Shown: positions 1 through 5,139 of the stretch, in pieces
Layout of the letters: the number at the start of each line of letters is the position of its first letter
Numbering within the stretch: the first letter of the stretch is position 1
Source: AC-69 sp046728055
GTDB lineage: Bacteria; Actinomycetota; UBA4738; HRBIN12
Assembly (NCBI GenBank): GCA_046728055.1
Contig: JBKPDU010000054.1
Location: 1 to 6,579 of the forward strand
DNA: 6,579 nucleotides
Direction of reading: 5' to 3'
Notes under the pieces: model-generated
The model's database searches: none
The model's input: only the letters and a program-made list of their open reading frames with translations
Told to the model about the DNA's origin: nothing
Translations under genes and position numbers: made by a program

Positions 1-339
1 CTGCCACCGATACGGAGGGTGCGCCACGACGAGCGAGGCGCCGGTGTCCCGGGCCAATTGGAGGGACCGGTTGATCTTTTGGATCGGATCGGAGCTCCAG
101 ACCTTCCGGGTCATGAGCAGGAACGGTGCGTGGATGGCCCTAATGAGAAGGCCGTACTCCCGCGAGAGCTCGAGGAGAACGTCCGCCTGCTGGGTGGCCG
201 GGTCCCTGGTGACCATGACCTCGACGCCGCCAAACCCGGCCTCTGCGATGTGACCGAACGCTTCAGGCAGCGGCCGGGTGAAGAACGCCGCGGTCGAGCA
301 GATCAGGCTGGGCCCGCGGGGGTTCGGTTCGTCCTCCAC
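1..339 (-). CDS. Sugar phosphate isomerase/epimerase-like TIM-barrel protein, 5' part
   Basis: The minus-strand frame is open from a GTG at 339 to the window edge, giving 113 residues of the N-terminal part; the rest lies outside. The opening (SLICSTAAFFTRPLPEAFGH, then AEAGFGGVEVMV) has the first strand and helix of the xylose-isomerase-like/AP endonuclease 2 family. IRAIHAPF (third-strand region) and ARDTGASLVVAHPP (fourth strand, with a His likely near the metal site) fit the same fold. Members isomerise or epimerise sugars or hydrolyse related substrates, usually with a divalent metal; the substrate cannot be told from this fragment. The GTG start is chosen because a TAGAAT box lies 8 nt upstream and no Shine-Dalgarno is present, suggesting a leaderless message. 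The gene is divergent from the membrane protein at 393. The family call is good; the exact function is unknown. Confidence 0.72.
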   Translation of the reverse strand, partial: MEDEPNPRGPSLICSTAAFFTRPLPEAFGHIAEAGFGGVEVMVTRDPATQQADVLLELSREYGLLIRAIHAPFLLMTRKVWSSDPIQKINRSLQLARDTGASLVVAHPPYRWQ

Positions 340-348
340 CGCGGTGGA
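335..348. promoter_or_regulatory. 14-bp perfect palindrome over the start codon, possible operator
   Basis: TCCACCGCGGTGGA is a perfect inverted repeat that covers the GTG start at 339 and touches the TAGAAT box of the minus-strand isomerase gene. A repressor bound here would block initiation. At this GC content about one such palindrome is expected by chance in a window this long (rough estimate), so position is the only argument. Confidence 0.3.
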
Positions 349-353
349 TTCTA
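348..353 (-). promoter_or_regulatory. Putative -10 box of the isomerase gene (leaderless type)
   Basis: On the minus strand TAGAAT lies 8 nt before the GTG start at 339, so transcription would begin at or next to the start codon. No convincing -35 box and no Shine-Dalgarno are seen. Confidence 0.45.
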
Positions 354-377
354 TCGGCGGGGGGCGAGACGGCCGCG

Positions 378-383
378 TATGCT
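378..383 (+). promoter_or_regulatory. Putative -10 box of the seven-helix membrane protein gene
   Basis: TATGCT lies 9 nt before the ATG at 393. The bases between (GCTTGCCCC region) contain no Shine-Dalgarno, which fits leaderless initiation. No clear -35 box is visible. Confidence 0.4.
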
Positions 384-392
384 GCTTGCCCC

Positions 393-1112
393 ATGTGGGC
401 CTTCCCGCTCGCAGCCGCCCTGATCGCACTGGTTTTCGCGGCGCTCCTGGTTCGCCAGTTCGCCTCTCGGAGGAGGCCGTTTCAGGCGGTCTGGGCGGTG
501 GCGCTCGCGATGTACGCGGCGGCTTCCTTCGCCATGTTTCTGGGAGTTCTGAACGAGTGGACCCCCGCCGAGTATCGCGTCTACTGGCTCTTCGGGGCCA
601 TCCTGAACGTCCCCTTCCTGACCATGGGTGAGATCTACCTGCTGTTCAAGCGACGGATCATCACCGACCTGGTGCTGGTGGCTCTGCTGTTCCTTTCGGC
701 CTTCGCCATCTCCCAGGTCCGCACTGCCCCGCTGAACGTCGACGCCTTGGCCCAGGATCTGCCACTTGGGAGGGACGTGTTCGGCGAGGCCGCACTCCCA
801 TACCGGCTGGCTCAGCTCTATGCCTATCCTGCCTATTTCCTCCTCGTGGCGGGATGCCTGTGGTCGGCGTGGCGGATCCGGGGACGGGCGGATCTCACCG
901 ACCGATTCTTCGGGACCCTCGGCATCGCGGGGGGGGCGACGATCGTGGCGATCGCGTCGGGCGTGGGAGCAGGCTTCGAGGTCGTGCCGCTGTTCTCCGT
1001 GGGGCTGGCGCTCGGCATCGCGGTGATGTTCTGGGGGTTCCTCCGGGTCTCCCGGCCGGTCGCCGCCGCGAGCACCATGGGCGCCTCGCGACGACCTGTC
1101 TCTTCACCGTGA
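393..1112 (+). CDS. Unassigned seven-helix integral membrane protein
   Basis: The 239-residue product is dominated by hydrophobic helices at about 2-23, 32-53, 62-85, 89-107, 136-160, 170-190 and 197-217. Short basic loops (SRRR after helix 1, KRR after helix 3, RIRGR after helix 5) and a basic C-terminal tail indicate an outside N-terminus and an inside C-terminus. No catalytic, metal or cofactor motif is recognisable and I cannot name the family. The 28-residue loop between helices 4 and 5 carries acidic residues and would face outward. The ATG is chosen because it begins just before helix 1 and has a TATGCT box 9 nt upstream. The gene stands alone: it is divergent from the isomerase gene and converges on the anti-sigma gene with a 15-nt gap, so neighbours do not reveal its role. 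The coding call is firm. Confidence 0.8.
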   Translation: MWAFPLAAALIALVFAALLVRQFASRRRPFQAVWAVALAMYAAASFAMFLGVLNEWTPAEYRVYWLFGAILNVPFLTMGEIYLLFKRRIITDLVLVALLFLSAFAISQVRTAPLNVDALAQDLPLGRDVFGEAALPYRLAQLYAYPAYFLLVAGCLWSAWRIRGRADLTDRFFGTLGIAGGATIVAIASGVGAGFEVVPLFSVGLALGIAVMFWGFLRVSRPVAAASTMGASRRPVSSP

Positions 1113-1127
1113 GCGTTCCGACCGCTG

Positions 1128-1874
1128 TCAGGCAGCCTGCTGCTCCAGGGATGCACGCCAGGTGTTGCCGAGGTACGAAGGGCTCGAGGGCGCCTCACCG
1201 ATCCGTTCCTCCGTGATCAGGATCTCGTCGTAGCGATCCGTGTCGACCGTGAGCTCCAGCAGGACCAATCCGTCCTCGGGGACGAACGCCCCGTCCTCCT
1301 CCACGCGGACGAACGTACCTCTCGTTCCGAGCCATAGCTGGTACATCCGACCATCGGACGGCATCGGCACGTCGCTGCCGATGACGTACATCCGCTGCAG
1401 GCCCGGCCTGGAGACCTCCACCAACGCAGCCGCGCTCTGCCCTTGGCTCTCCACGCTCACCGGGACGGCGCCCGGTTCGTGAAAGGCCTCCATCGCGTCC
1501 AGCAACCGGCCCCGCTGCTGCTCGGTCCGGGAGACTCGGCCGCCGAGCTGCACGGACAGTCCGGCCAGGCCGACGATGGCCGCGACCCCTGCGGCCACGG
1601 CCACCAGGGAAGCGCGACCCCGTCGCCGAACCGGGGTCTCGGCCACTCCCCGGAGGATCCTGGGCAGCAGGAGGTCGGGAGGCTCCGCGGGTGACACGGC
1701 GAGCGACAGGTCGCCCGCCACGGCCTGGAATCCGGCGGCCGTCTCCCGGCACCGAGGGCAGGACGGTACGTGCTCGGACAGGAGGCGATCGGCCTCCACG
1801 GCGTCCTCGCCGGACAAGCTGAGCAGGACGTAGGCCGCGAGCAACTCCTCGATCCGGTCGTGGTCCTCGTTCAT
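1128..1874 (-). CDS. Membrane-anchored zinc-binding anti-sigma factor, RskA type
   Basis: This 248-residue protein should bind and inhibit the ECF sigma factor encoded just upstream. The N-terminal cytoplasmic part has the anti-sigma zinc motif Hx3Cx2C (H35, C39, C42, in EHVPSCPRC). One transmembrane helix follows at about 88-111 after the basic stretch RRRGR. The outer domain (about 112-248) resembles the RskA C-terminal domain, with the typical DGRMYQLWL stretch at 175-183. In this family, regulated proteolysis of the membrane-anchored factor frees the sigma factor; that is known of the family and not visible here. The ATG follows the sigma stop codon with no gap, with GAGAGG 5 nt before it inside the sigma gene, so the two are translationally coupled. 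The inducing signal is unknown. Confidence 0.9.
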   Translation of the reverse strand: MNEDHDRIEELLAAYVLLSLSGEDAVEADRLLSEHVPSCPRCRETAAGFQAVAGDLSLAVSPAEPPDLLLPRILRGVAETPVRRRGRASLVAVAAGVAAIVGLAGLSVQLGGRVSRTEQQRGRLLDAMEAFHEPGAVPVSVESQGQSAAALVEVSRPGLQRMYVIGSDVPMPSDGRMYQLWLGTRGTFVRVEEDGAFVPEDGLVLLELTVDTDRYDEILITEERIGEAPSSPSYLGNTWRASLEQQAA

Positions 1875-2441
1875 TCAGTCCTCTCGGTACAGGGCTCGTC
1901 GGAGCTTGCGCATGGCAGCCAGGGTCCTGGTCTTGACCGTTCCGACCGGGATGCCGAGCTCCTCGGCGATCATGGCTTGCGTGTAGCCCTCGAAGTAGGC
2001 CAGGTCGACCACGGTTCGTTGGGCGGGGGGAAGCGTGTGCAGTGCCTCCCGGACCTCCTTGCGCCGGGTCGAGAGATAGGCGTCCTCGACCACCTCATCA
2101 GCTACATCTTCGCCGGTGCCCGGCTCCAGGTTCGACGCTCGTTCCGCCCGTCTGCGGAGCCGTTCTTCTCGTCTGACGGTGTCCACCGCGCGGTGGTGGA
2201 CGAGTGAAAGGAAGAAGCGCCGGAACGGTCCCCGGCCGGGATCGTAGGCTTCCGGGGCCCGCCACAGGGCGAGGAACGAATCGTGAACCACCTCTTGGGC
2301 CAGCGGGTCCTGGCCGGTGACCCGCAGGGCCAACCCGTAGGCGGCAGGGGCGTAGCGCCGGTACAGGCGCTCGAACGCCTGACCGTCCCCCACGGAGACA
2401 CGTCGGTGGAGCTCGAGGTCGAGGTGATCGTCCCCCTGCAC
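1875..2441 (-). CDS. ECF RNA polymerase sigma factor, SigK-like
   Basis: The 188-residue product has the two-domain ECF layout. Sigma region 2 spans about 22-92 (AFERLYRRY, then AQEVVHDSFLALW, then HHRAVDTVRRE). Region 4 spans about 128-183, with a helix-turn-helix in YTQAMIAEELGIPVGTVKTR. A hydrophilic linker joins them. Pairing with an RskA-type anti-sigma factor and the GRGPFRRFFLSLVHHRAVD stretch point to the SigK-like group. It would direct RNA polymerase to a small set of promoters when the anti-sigma factor is inactivated. The GTG at 2441 is chosen because the frame extends much further upstream but only as low-similarity Arg/Ser-rich sequence lying antisense to the glutaredoxin gene. 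A TGATACAAC element sits 7 nt upstream of this GTG. Whether the sigma factor controls its own promoter cannot be read from the sequence. Confidence 0.9.
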   Translation of the reverse strand: MQGDDHLDLELHRRVSVGDGQAFERLYRRYAPAAYGLALRVTGQDPLAQEVVHDSFLALWRAPEAYDPGRGPFRRFFLSLVHHRAVDTVRREERLRRRAERASNLEPGTGEDVADEVVEDAYLSTRRKEVREALHTLPPAQRTVVDLAYFEGYTQAMIAEELGIPVGTVKTRTLAAMRKLRRALYRED

Positions 2442-2448
2442 GTCTTCC

Positions 2449-2457
2449 GTTGTATCA
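2449..2457 (-). promoter_or_regulatory. Putative extended -10 element of the sigma/anti-sigma operon
   Basis: On the minus strand TGATACAAC (TGn plus TACAAC) ends 7 nt before the GTG at 2441, consistent with a leaderless transcript. The sixth base of the hexamer departs from consensus, and no clear -35 was found. Confidence 0.35.
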
Positions 2458-2461
2458 CCGG

Positions 2462-2488
2462 TTGATCGAAGGGCCGAGGCGTTACGAT
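2462..2488 (+). promoter_or_regulatory. Putative promoter of the glutaredoxin-like gene
   Basis: TTGATC (2462-2467) resembles a -35 box, and TACGAT (2483-2488) resembles a -10 box. The 15-nt spacer is short. The -10 box ends 8 nt before the GTG at 2497 with no Shine-Dalgarno, suggesting a leaderless message. The whole 55-nt gap shared with the divergent sigma gene is taken up by the two promoters. Confidence 0.45.
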
Positions 2489-2496
2489 GCCCCGCC

Positions 2497-2736
2497 GTGC
2501 TGGCACATGTCCTGATGTACTCGCGGCCCGGCTGTGGCCTCTGCGACGAGGCTCGGGAGATCATCCTCGCCGAGCGGGCCCGGACCGGCTTCGACCTCGA
2601 GGAGGTCGACATCTCCGGCCTCGACGATCTGGAGCTCGAATACGGCACCCGGATCCCCGTCGTCCTCGTCGACGGACGGGAGCGGTTCGAGGTGCGGGTG
2701 GATCCGGCCTCGTTCGCCCGCGCCGTCCGTCGATAG
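2497..2736 (+). CDS. Glutaredoxin-family thioredoxin-fold protein
   Basis: This 79-residue protein has the compact thioredoxin fold of the DUF836/glutaredoxin-like family. The first strand leads into YSRPGCGLCDEA with a CxxC redox pair (C13, C16). A strand follows (FDLEEVDIS), then the cis-proline loop TRIPVVLVDG (P54). It probably carries out dithiol-disulfide exchange in the cytoplasm, but its partner is unknown. The GTG at 2497 is preferred because it includes the whole first strand and has a TACGAT box 8 nt upstream; an internal ATG at 2515 would remove half that strand. Rex follows 65 nt downstream on the same strand. Glutaredoxin-like genes next to rex are familiar in actinobacteria, which supports a shared redox theme. 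A longer frame overlapping this gene, entering from 2487, is rejected. Confidence 0.88.
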   Translation: MLAHVLMYSRPGCGLCDEAREIILAERARTGFDLEEVDISGLDDLELEYGTRIPVVLVDGRERFEVRVDPASFARAVRR

Positions 2737-2764
2737 CTCCTGCTCGGGCTCCCGCTTGTGCCTT

Positions 2765-2781
2765 CGTGCACCGATTTCACG
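2765..2781. promoter_or_regulatory. Candidate Rex operator in the rex promoter
   Basis: CGTGCACCGATTTCACG is an imperfect inverted repeat with outer CGTG/CACG arms and a matching inner A/T pair. It resembles the known actinobacterial Rex site (TGTGAAC, 2-3 nt, TTCACA) but is one base longer and departs in several positions. It lies where the -35 region would be, just upstream of TACCAT. Autoregulation of rex is known in Streptomyces; here it is inferred. Confidence 0.33.
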
Positions 2782-2788
2782 ATTGCGC

Positions 2789-2794
2789 TACCAT
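2789..2794 (+). promoter_or_regulatory. Putative -10 box of rex
   Basis: TACCAT ends 7 nt before the GTG start at 2802, and no Shine-Dalgarno precedes that start. Rex may thus have its own leaderless promoter besides any read-through from the glutaredoxin-like gene. Confidence 0.4.
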
Positions 2795-2801
2795 CCCTCG
2801 C

Positions 2802-3485
2802 GTGACCGAGCGCCCCATCCCCGAGGCCTCCGTGGGGCGGCTTCCCATCTACCTCCGGGCGCTCGTCGACATCGCCGAGAGCGGGGCGAACACGGTCTCA
2901 TCCGAGACCCTGGCTGAGGCGGCCGGGGTGAACTCGGCGAAAGTGCGAAAGGACCTCTCGCACCTGGGCTCCTACGGCACTCGGGGAGTGGGCTACGACG
3001 TCGCCTACCTCATCCATCAGGTTCGACGGGAGCTCGGCCTGACCCAGCACTGGCCCATTGTGATCGTGGGGGTGGGCAACCTGGGCCACGCCCTGGCCAA
3101 CTACCGGGGGTTCGCCGAGAGAGGCTTTCGGATCGCCGCGTTGGTTGATGCGGACCCGGCCAAGGTGGGCGAGCAGGTGGGGAGCATCACCGTCCGACAC
3201 CTCGACGATCTGGCCACCCTCGTGTGGGAGCACGGTATCGCCATCGGGGTCATCTGCACTCCCGCGGCGGAGGCTCAGGGCGTTGCCGACGCCCTGGTTG
3301 CGTCGGGGGTCCGGTCCATCCTGAACTTCGCCCCGGCCGTGCTGTCGGTTCCCTCAGGAGTGTCGGTTCGGAAGGTGGACCTGGCCATCGAGCTTCAGAT
3401 CCTGGCGTTCTACGAGCAGCGGAAGGCGGCGCTTGCCGACGTGAGGAGACGTGGGCGGGCGGTGGCGGATCTGACCAAGGTCTGA
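2802..3485 (+). CDS. rex: Redox-sensing transcriptional repressor Rex
   Basis: The 227-residue product matches Rex in length and layout. The N-terminal winged helix (about 10-80) contains RLPIYLRAL, the recognition region NSAKVRKDLSHLGSYGTRG and GYDVAYL. The C-terminal Rossmann domain has the nucleotide motif VGVGNLGHAL (G90, G92, G95), followed by GFRIAALVDADPAKVG and the conserved LNFAPAVLSVP segment. Rex dimers bind operators when NADH/NAD+ is low and release them when NADH rises, switching respiratory and fermentative genes. The GTG at 2802 gives the expected N-terminus. An in-frame extension to 2487 overlaps the glutaredoxin gene and is rejected. It follows the glutaredoxin-like gene and converges on the bc operon. 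In many actinobacteria hemA follows rex; here it does not. Its targets are not visible except a possible self-operator upstream. Confidence 0.96.
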   Translation: MTERPIPEASVGRLPIYLRALVDIAESGANTVSSETLAEAAGVNSAKVRKDLSHLGSYGTRGVGYDVAYLIHQVRRELGLTQHWPIVIVGVGNLGHALANYRGFAERGFRIAALVDADPAKVGEQVGSITVRHLDDLATLVWEHGIAIGVICTPAAEAQGVADALVASGVRSILNFAPAVLSVPSGVSVRKVDLAIELQILAFYEQRKAALADVRRRGRAVADLTKV

Positions 3486-3489
3486 ACCC

Positions 3490-3521
3490 GGGAGAGCCGC
3501 GCTCGGCGCGTGGGCTCTCCC
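3490..3521. terminator. Bidirectional GC-rich terminator hairpin
   Basis: GGGAGAGCC (3490-3498) pairs perfectly with GGCTCTCCC (3513-3521). Inside the loop GCGC (3499-3502) can pair with GCGC (3507-3510) around TCGG, leaving a two-base bulge. It lies between the converging ends of rex (3485) and the small membrane protein gene (3529). No T-run follows on either strand, so it is a U-less hairpin; its position makes termination in both directions likely. Confidence 0.7.
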
Positions 3522-3528
3522 CGTCCGT

Positions 3529-3642
3529 CTACTTGGCGATGGTGATCCAAAGCGCGATGAAGATTCCGATCATCATCACGCCGAACAGGATGAACTGGAC
3601 GGCGCCCTCATCGAGGAGCGGCCTTGCCTCCTGTGCCAGCAT
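3529..3642 (-). CDS. 37-residue single-helix membrane protein at the end of the bc operon
   Basis: A 37-residue frame starts with ATG at 3642, reads MLAQEARPLLDEG, and then forms one hydrophobic helix (VQFILFGVMMIGIFIALWIT) ending in IAK. The ribosome site is very strong: AGGAGGAGG runs into the start with 5 nt spacing and overlaps the TAG stop of the preceding gene (12 nt gap between the genes). A terminator hairpin follows 8 nt after the stop. The charges (acidic before the helix, Lys after) suggest an outside N-terminus. Single-helix small subunits are common in bc, b6f and oxidase complexes, so a stabilising bc-complex subunit is a reasonable inference, but no family is recognised. The start MLAQ repeats that of the gene upstream. 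Coding potential rests on the ribosome site, the hydrophobic pattern and the context. Confidence 0.72.
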   Translation of the reverse strand: MLAQEARPLLDEGAVQFILFGVMMIGIFIALWITIAK

Positions 3643-3647
3643 CGTTT

Positions 3648-3656
3648 CCTCCTCCT
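3648..3656 (-). promoter_or_regulatory. Strong Shine-Dalgarno for the 37-residue protein
   Basis: On the minus strand AGGAGGAGG overlaps the upstream stop codon and lies 5 nt before the ATG at 3642. It is the best ribosome site in the window and decides that this tiny frame is translated. Confidence 0.75.
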
Positions 3657-4395
3657 AGGCGGGCCCGTACCATGGGGGCGCACTCCCGCCGGTCAGGATG
3701 GCCTTCCGCTCCCGCTCCGCCCGGTCCAGGAACGGCAGATGGACGGCGAAACCGACGATCGAGCCGATCAGGAACATCCACGAATAGATGGGGACGCTGC
3801 CGCTATCGTGCCGCAGATACACCGTTATGAGCGGCCCGCCCTTGTTGTAGAAGGCCTGCGCTCCCGCGAGCGACGCGTCGTCCGCCGTGGCGAACTCCAC
3901 GTCCTGCACCGTGAACTCTGTGGTCTGGAACGCCCCCGGCTCGAACTGGCCGAGCCCGGCCTCCTGGTTGGCCTGCTGTGCCAGGTAGGACTGGATGGCC
4001 CCCGTCACCGACTGCACCGAGGCCGACTGACCTGGCTTCGGGACCTGCCAGGCGTCTCCCGTCGGGTAACTGCTGAACTGACGATAGGGGAAGGACGTCA
4101 CGTTCTGGCCGGCTGCTTCCACGACCCATCCCGGCTCGCGCCCCCTCGGCCCGAGGTCCACGGGGGTCTCCGGGCCCTGGGAGAAGAACCCGAAGGCCCA
4201 CACGGCCGAGAACAGGATCATCCAGCCGAACAGCGACACCGACAGCACCAGGTAGCCCATCTTCCGGCCGAACACGGCGGACAGCATGAGCAGGACGCTG
4301 CCGATGAACAGGATGAACCCGACGGCCACGCTGAGCCCGCCCTTCACCAGGTTGGCGCACTCCACGTGGAACCCGAGGCACGTCTGGGCCAGCAT
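3655..4395 (-). CDS. Unassigned three-helix membrane protein of the bc operon
   Basis: This 246-residue protein has two N-terminal helices (about 17-40 and 47-71) joined by a short basic turn (FGRK). An extracytoplasmic domain of about 130 residues follows, then a third helix (about 202-220) and a short basic tail (RAERERK) inside. The outer domain is rich in Gln, Ser and aromatic residues and has no CxxCH, Rieske or copper motif; C6 and C13 lie before helix 1. I do not recognise the family. Its ATG overlaps the cytochrome c stop codon (TGATG), and a GTG one codon earlier would give a 4-nt overlap, so it is coupled to cytochrome c. No Shine-Dalgarno is visible. The frame also runs open upstream, antisense-like in composition; that extension is rejected. 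Coupling makes a bc-complex subunit or assembly role likely, but this is inference. Confidence 0.8.
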   Translation of the reverse strand: MLAQTCLGFHVECANLVKGGLSVAVGFILFIGSVLLMLSAVFGRKMGYLVLSVSLFGWMILFSAVWAFGFFSQGPETPVDLGPRGREPGWVVEAAGQNVTSFPYRQFSSYPTGDAWQVPKPGQSASVQSVTGAIQSYLAQQANQEAGLGQFEPGAFQTTEFTVQDVEFATADDASLAGAQAFYNKGGPLITVYLRHDSGSVPIYSWMFLIGSIVGFAVHLPFLDRAERERKAILTGGSAPPWYGPA

Positions 4396-5129
4396 CACGG
4401 TGGCGCGTTGGTCGTCGGTGGTCCCGGCGGCGGACCGAATTCTTCGACGGCGGCCTGGGTCGCGTCCGGGTTGACGCACACGTTGTGCTTGAACGGGACC
4501 TGGGATTCGTCCTGGATCGACACGATGTAGTTCACGATGTCGTTGATCTGCTGGTCGTCGAGCGCTCCGGCGAACCGGATGCTCCAGGACGGCATGAGGT
4601 TCCTGCCCTGCTGGATCGTGATGTAGATGTCGTTCAGGCTGTAGATCAGGGGGTGCCCAGTCCAGGGCCCGCCGCAGACCGTCGTGAGATTGGGCGTGGT
4701 GATCGGCTGCTGGGTGGTCGTGTCCAGGATCACCGAGCCTCGAAGCTCCGGCCCGTGACAGCGGACGCACCCCACGCCGGCCTGGTTCTCCTCGGTGAAC
4801 AACTCCACGCCGCTCCTGCCCCGGGCGATCGAATCGGTGAGGAGCGCCTCCTCCTGGTGGAGGTTCGTGTCCGGTTCGAACAGCCAGGTGATCGGGACCC
4901 AGAGCCCGAAGAAGACGACGAAGAGGACCCCCCATCCCTGGAGCTTGTGGAGGAGCGGCGTCTCCAGATCGGGATCGGAGGGCCCGGGCCGCATGGCGAA
5001 GGGGATCCGGAGCCGCCCCTCGGCCCCTCGAACCCTGCCTCTCGACAGGAGCGCGGCGCCGGCCACCAGGAGGACGATGGCCCCGCCGACGGCGATGATC
5101 AGACCCTGAGCCCTGCTTAGCGCCAGCAC
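4395..5129 (-). CDS. Membrane-anchored monoheme cytochrome c of the bc complex
   Basis: The 244-residue product has two N-terminal helices (about 9-28 and 66-84) with a basic cytoplasmic loop between them, then an outer class I cytochrome c domain. Heme is attached at CVRCH (121-125), and NLMPSW (M179) supplies the probable distal ligand. A C-terminal helix (INDIVNYIVSIQ) fits the fold. Two extra cysteines (C152, C218) could form a disulfide. The tail is Pro-rich. It would accept electrons from the Rieske cluster and pass them to an oxidase or soluble carrier. There is one heme, unlike the diheme QcrC of classic actinobacteria. The second of two tandem GTG codons (5129) is chosen because AGGAGG lies 5 nt before it but only 2 nt before the first (5132). 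The gap to the Rieske stop is 10 nt. Confidence 0.9.
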   Translation of the reverse strand: MLALSRAQGLIIAVGGAIVLLVAGAALLSRGRVRGAEGRLRIPFAMRPGPSDPDLETPLLHKLQGWGVLFVVFFGLWVPITWLFEPDTNLHQEEALLTDSIARGRSGVELFTEENQAGVGCVRCHGPELRGSVILDTTTQQPITTPNLTTVCGGPWTGHPLIYSLNDIYITIQQGRNLMPSWSIRFAGALDDQQINDIVNYIVSIQDESQVPFKHNVCVNPDATQAAVEEFGPPPGPPTTNAPP

Positions 5130-5139
5130 CACGCCCTCC

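Noticed and set aside
19..423. 134-codon plus-strand frame
   Set aside because: It lies antisense to the clear isomerase-like gene and crosses the start of the membrane protein gene; it is Arg/Gly/Pro-rich with no recognisable domain.
1113..1127. Possible terminator between the converging membrane protein and anti-sigma genes
   Set aside because: Only a 4-bp AGCG/CGCT pairing can be made in and around this 15-nt gap, with no T-run; too weak to call.
2183..2196. Palindrome CCACCGCGCGGTGG sharing its half-site with the one at 335-348
   Set aside because: It lies inside the sigma gene and is explained by its His-Arg-Ala-Val codons in GC-rich DNA; no regulatory position.
2442..2780. Upstream extension of the sigma factor frame to 2780
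   Set aside because: The added residues are Arg/Ser/Thr-rich, antisense to the glutaredoxin gene, and unlike any sigma N-terminus; GTG 2441 gives a normal ECF length.
2487..2801. Upstream extension of the Rex frame to 2487
   Set aside because: It overlaps the glutaredoxin gene in another frame and would add about 105 residues absent from the Rex family.
3739..4530. 263-codon plus-strand frame
   Set aside because: It is antisense to the three-helix protein and part of cytochrome c; its His/Arg/Gly/Glu-rich composition has no fold signals.
4396..4935. Upstream extension of the 246-residue protein frame
   Set aside because: It runs through the cytochrome c gene in another frame as Arg/Pro/Gly-rich sequence; the coupled start at 4395 is much better placed.
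4485..5120. 211-codon plus-strand frame opposite cytochrome c
   Set aside because: This is a typical antisense open frame in GC-rich DNA: Asp/Glu/Arg/Pro-rich, no domain, no promoter or ribosome site.
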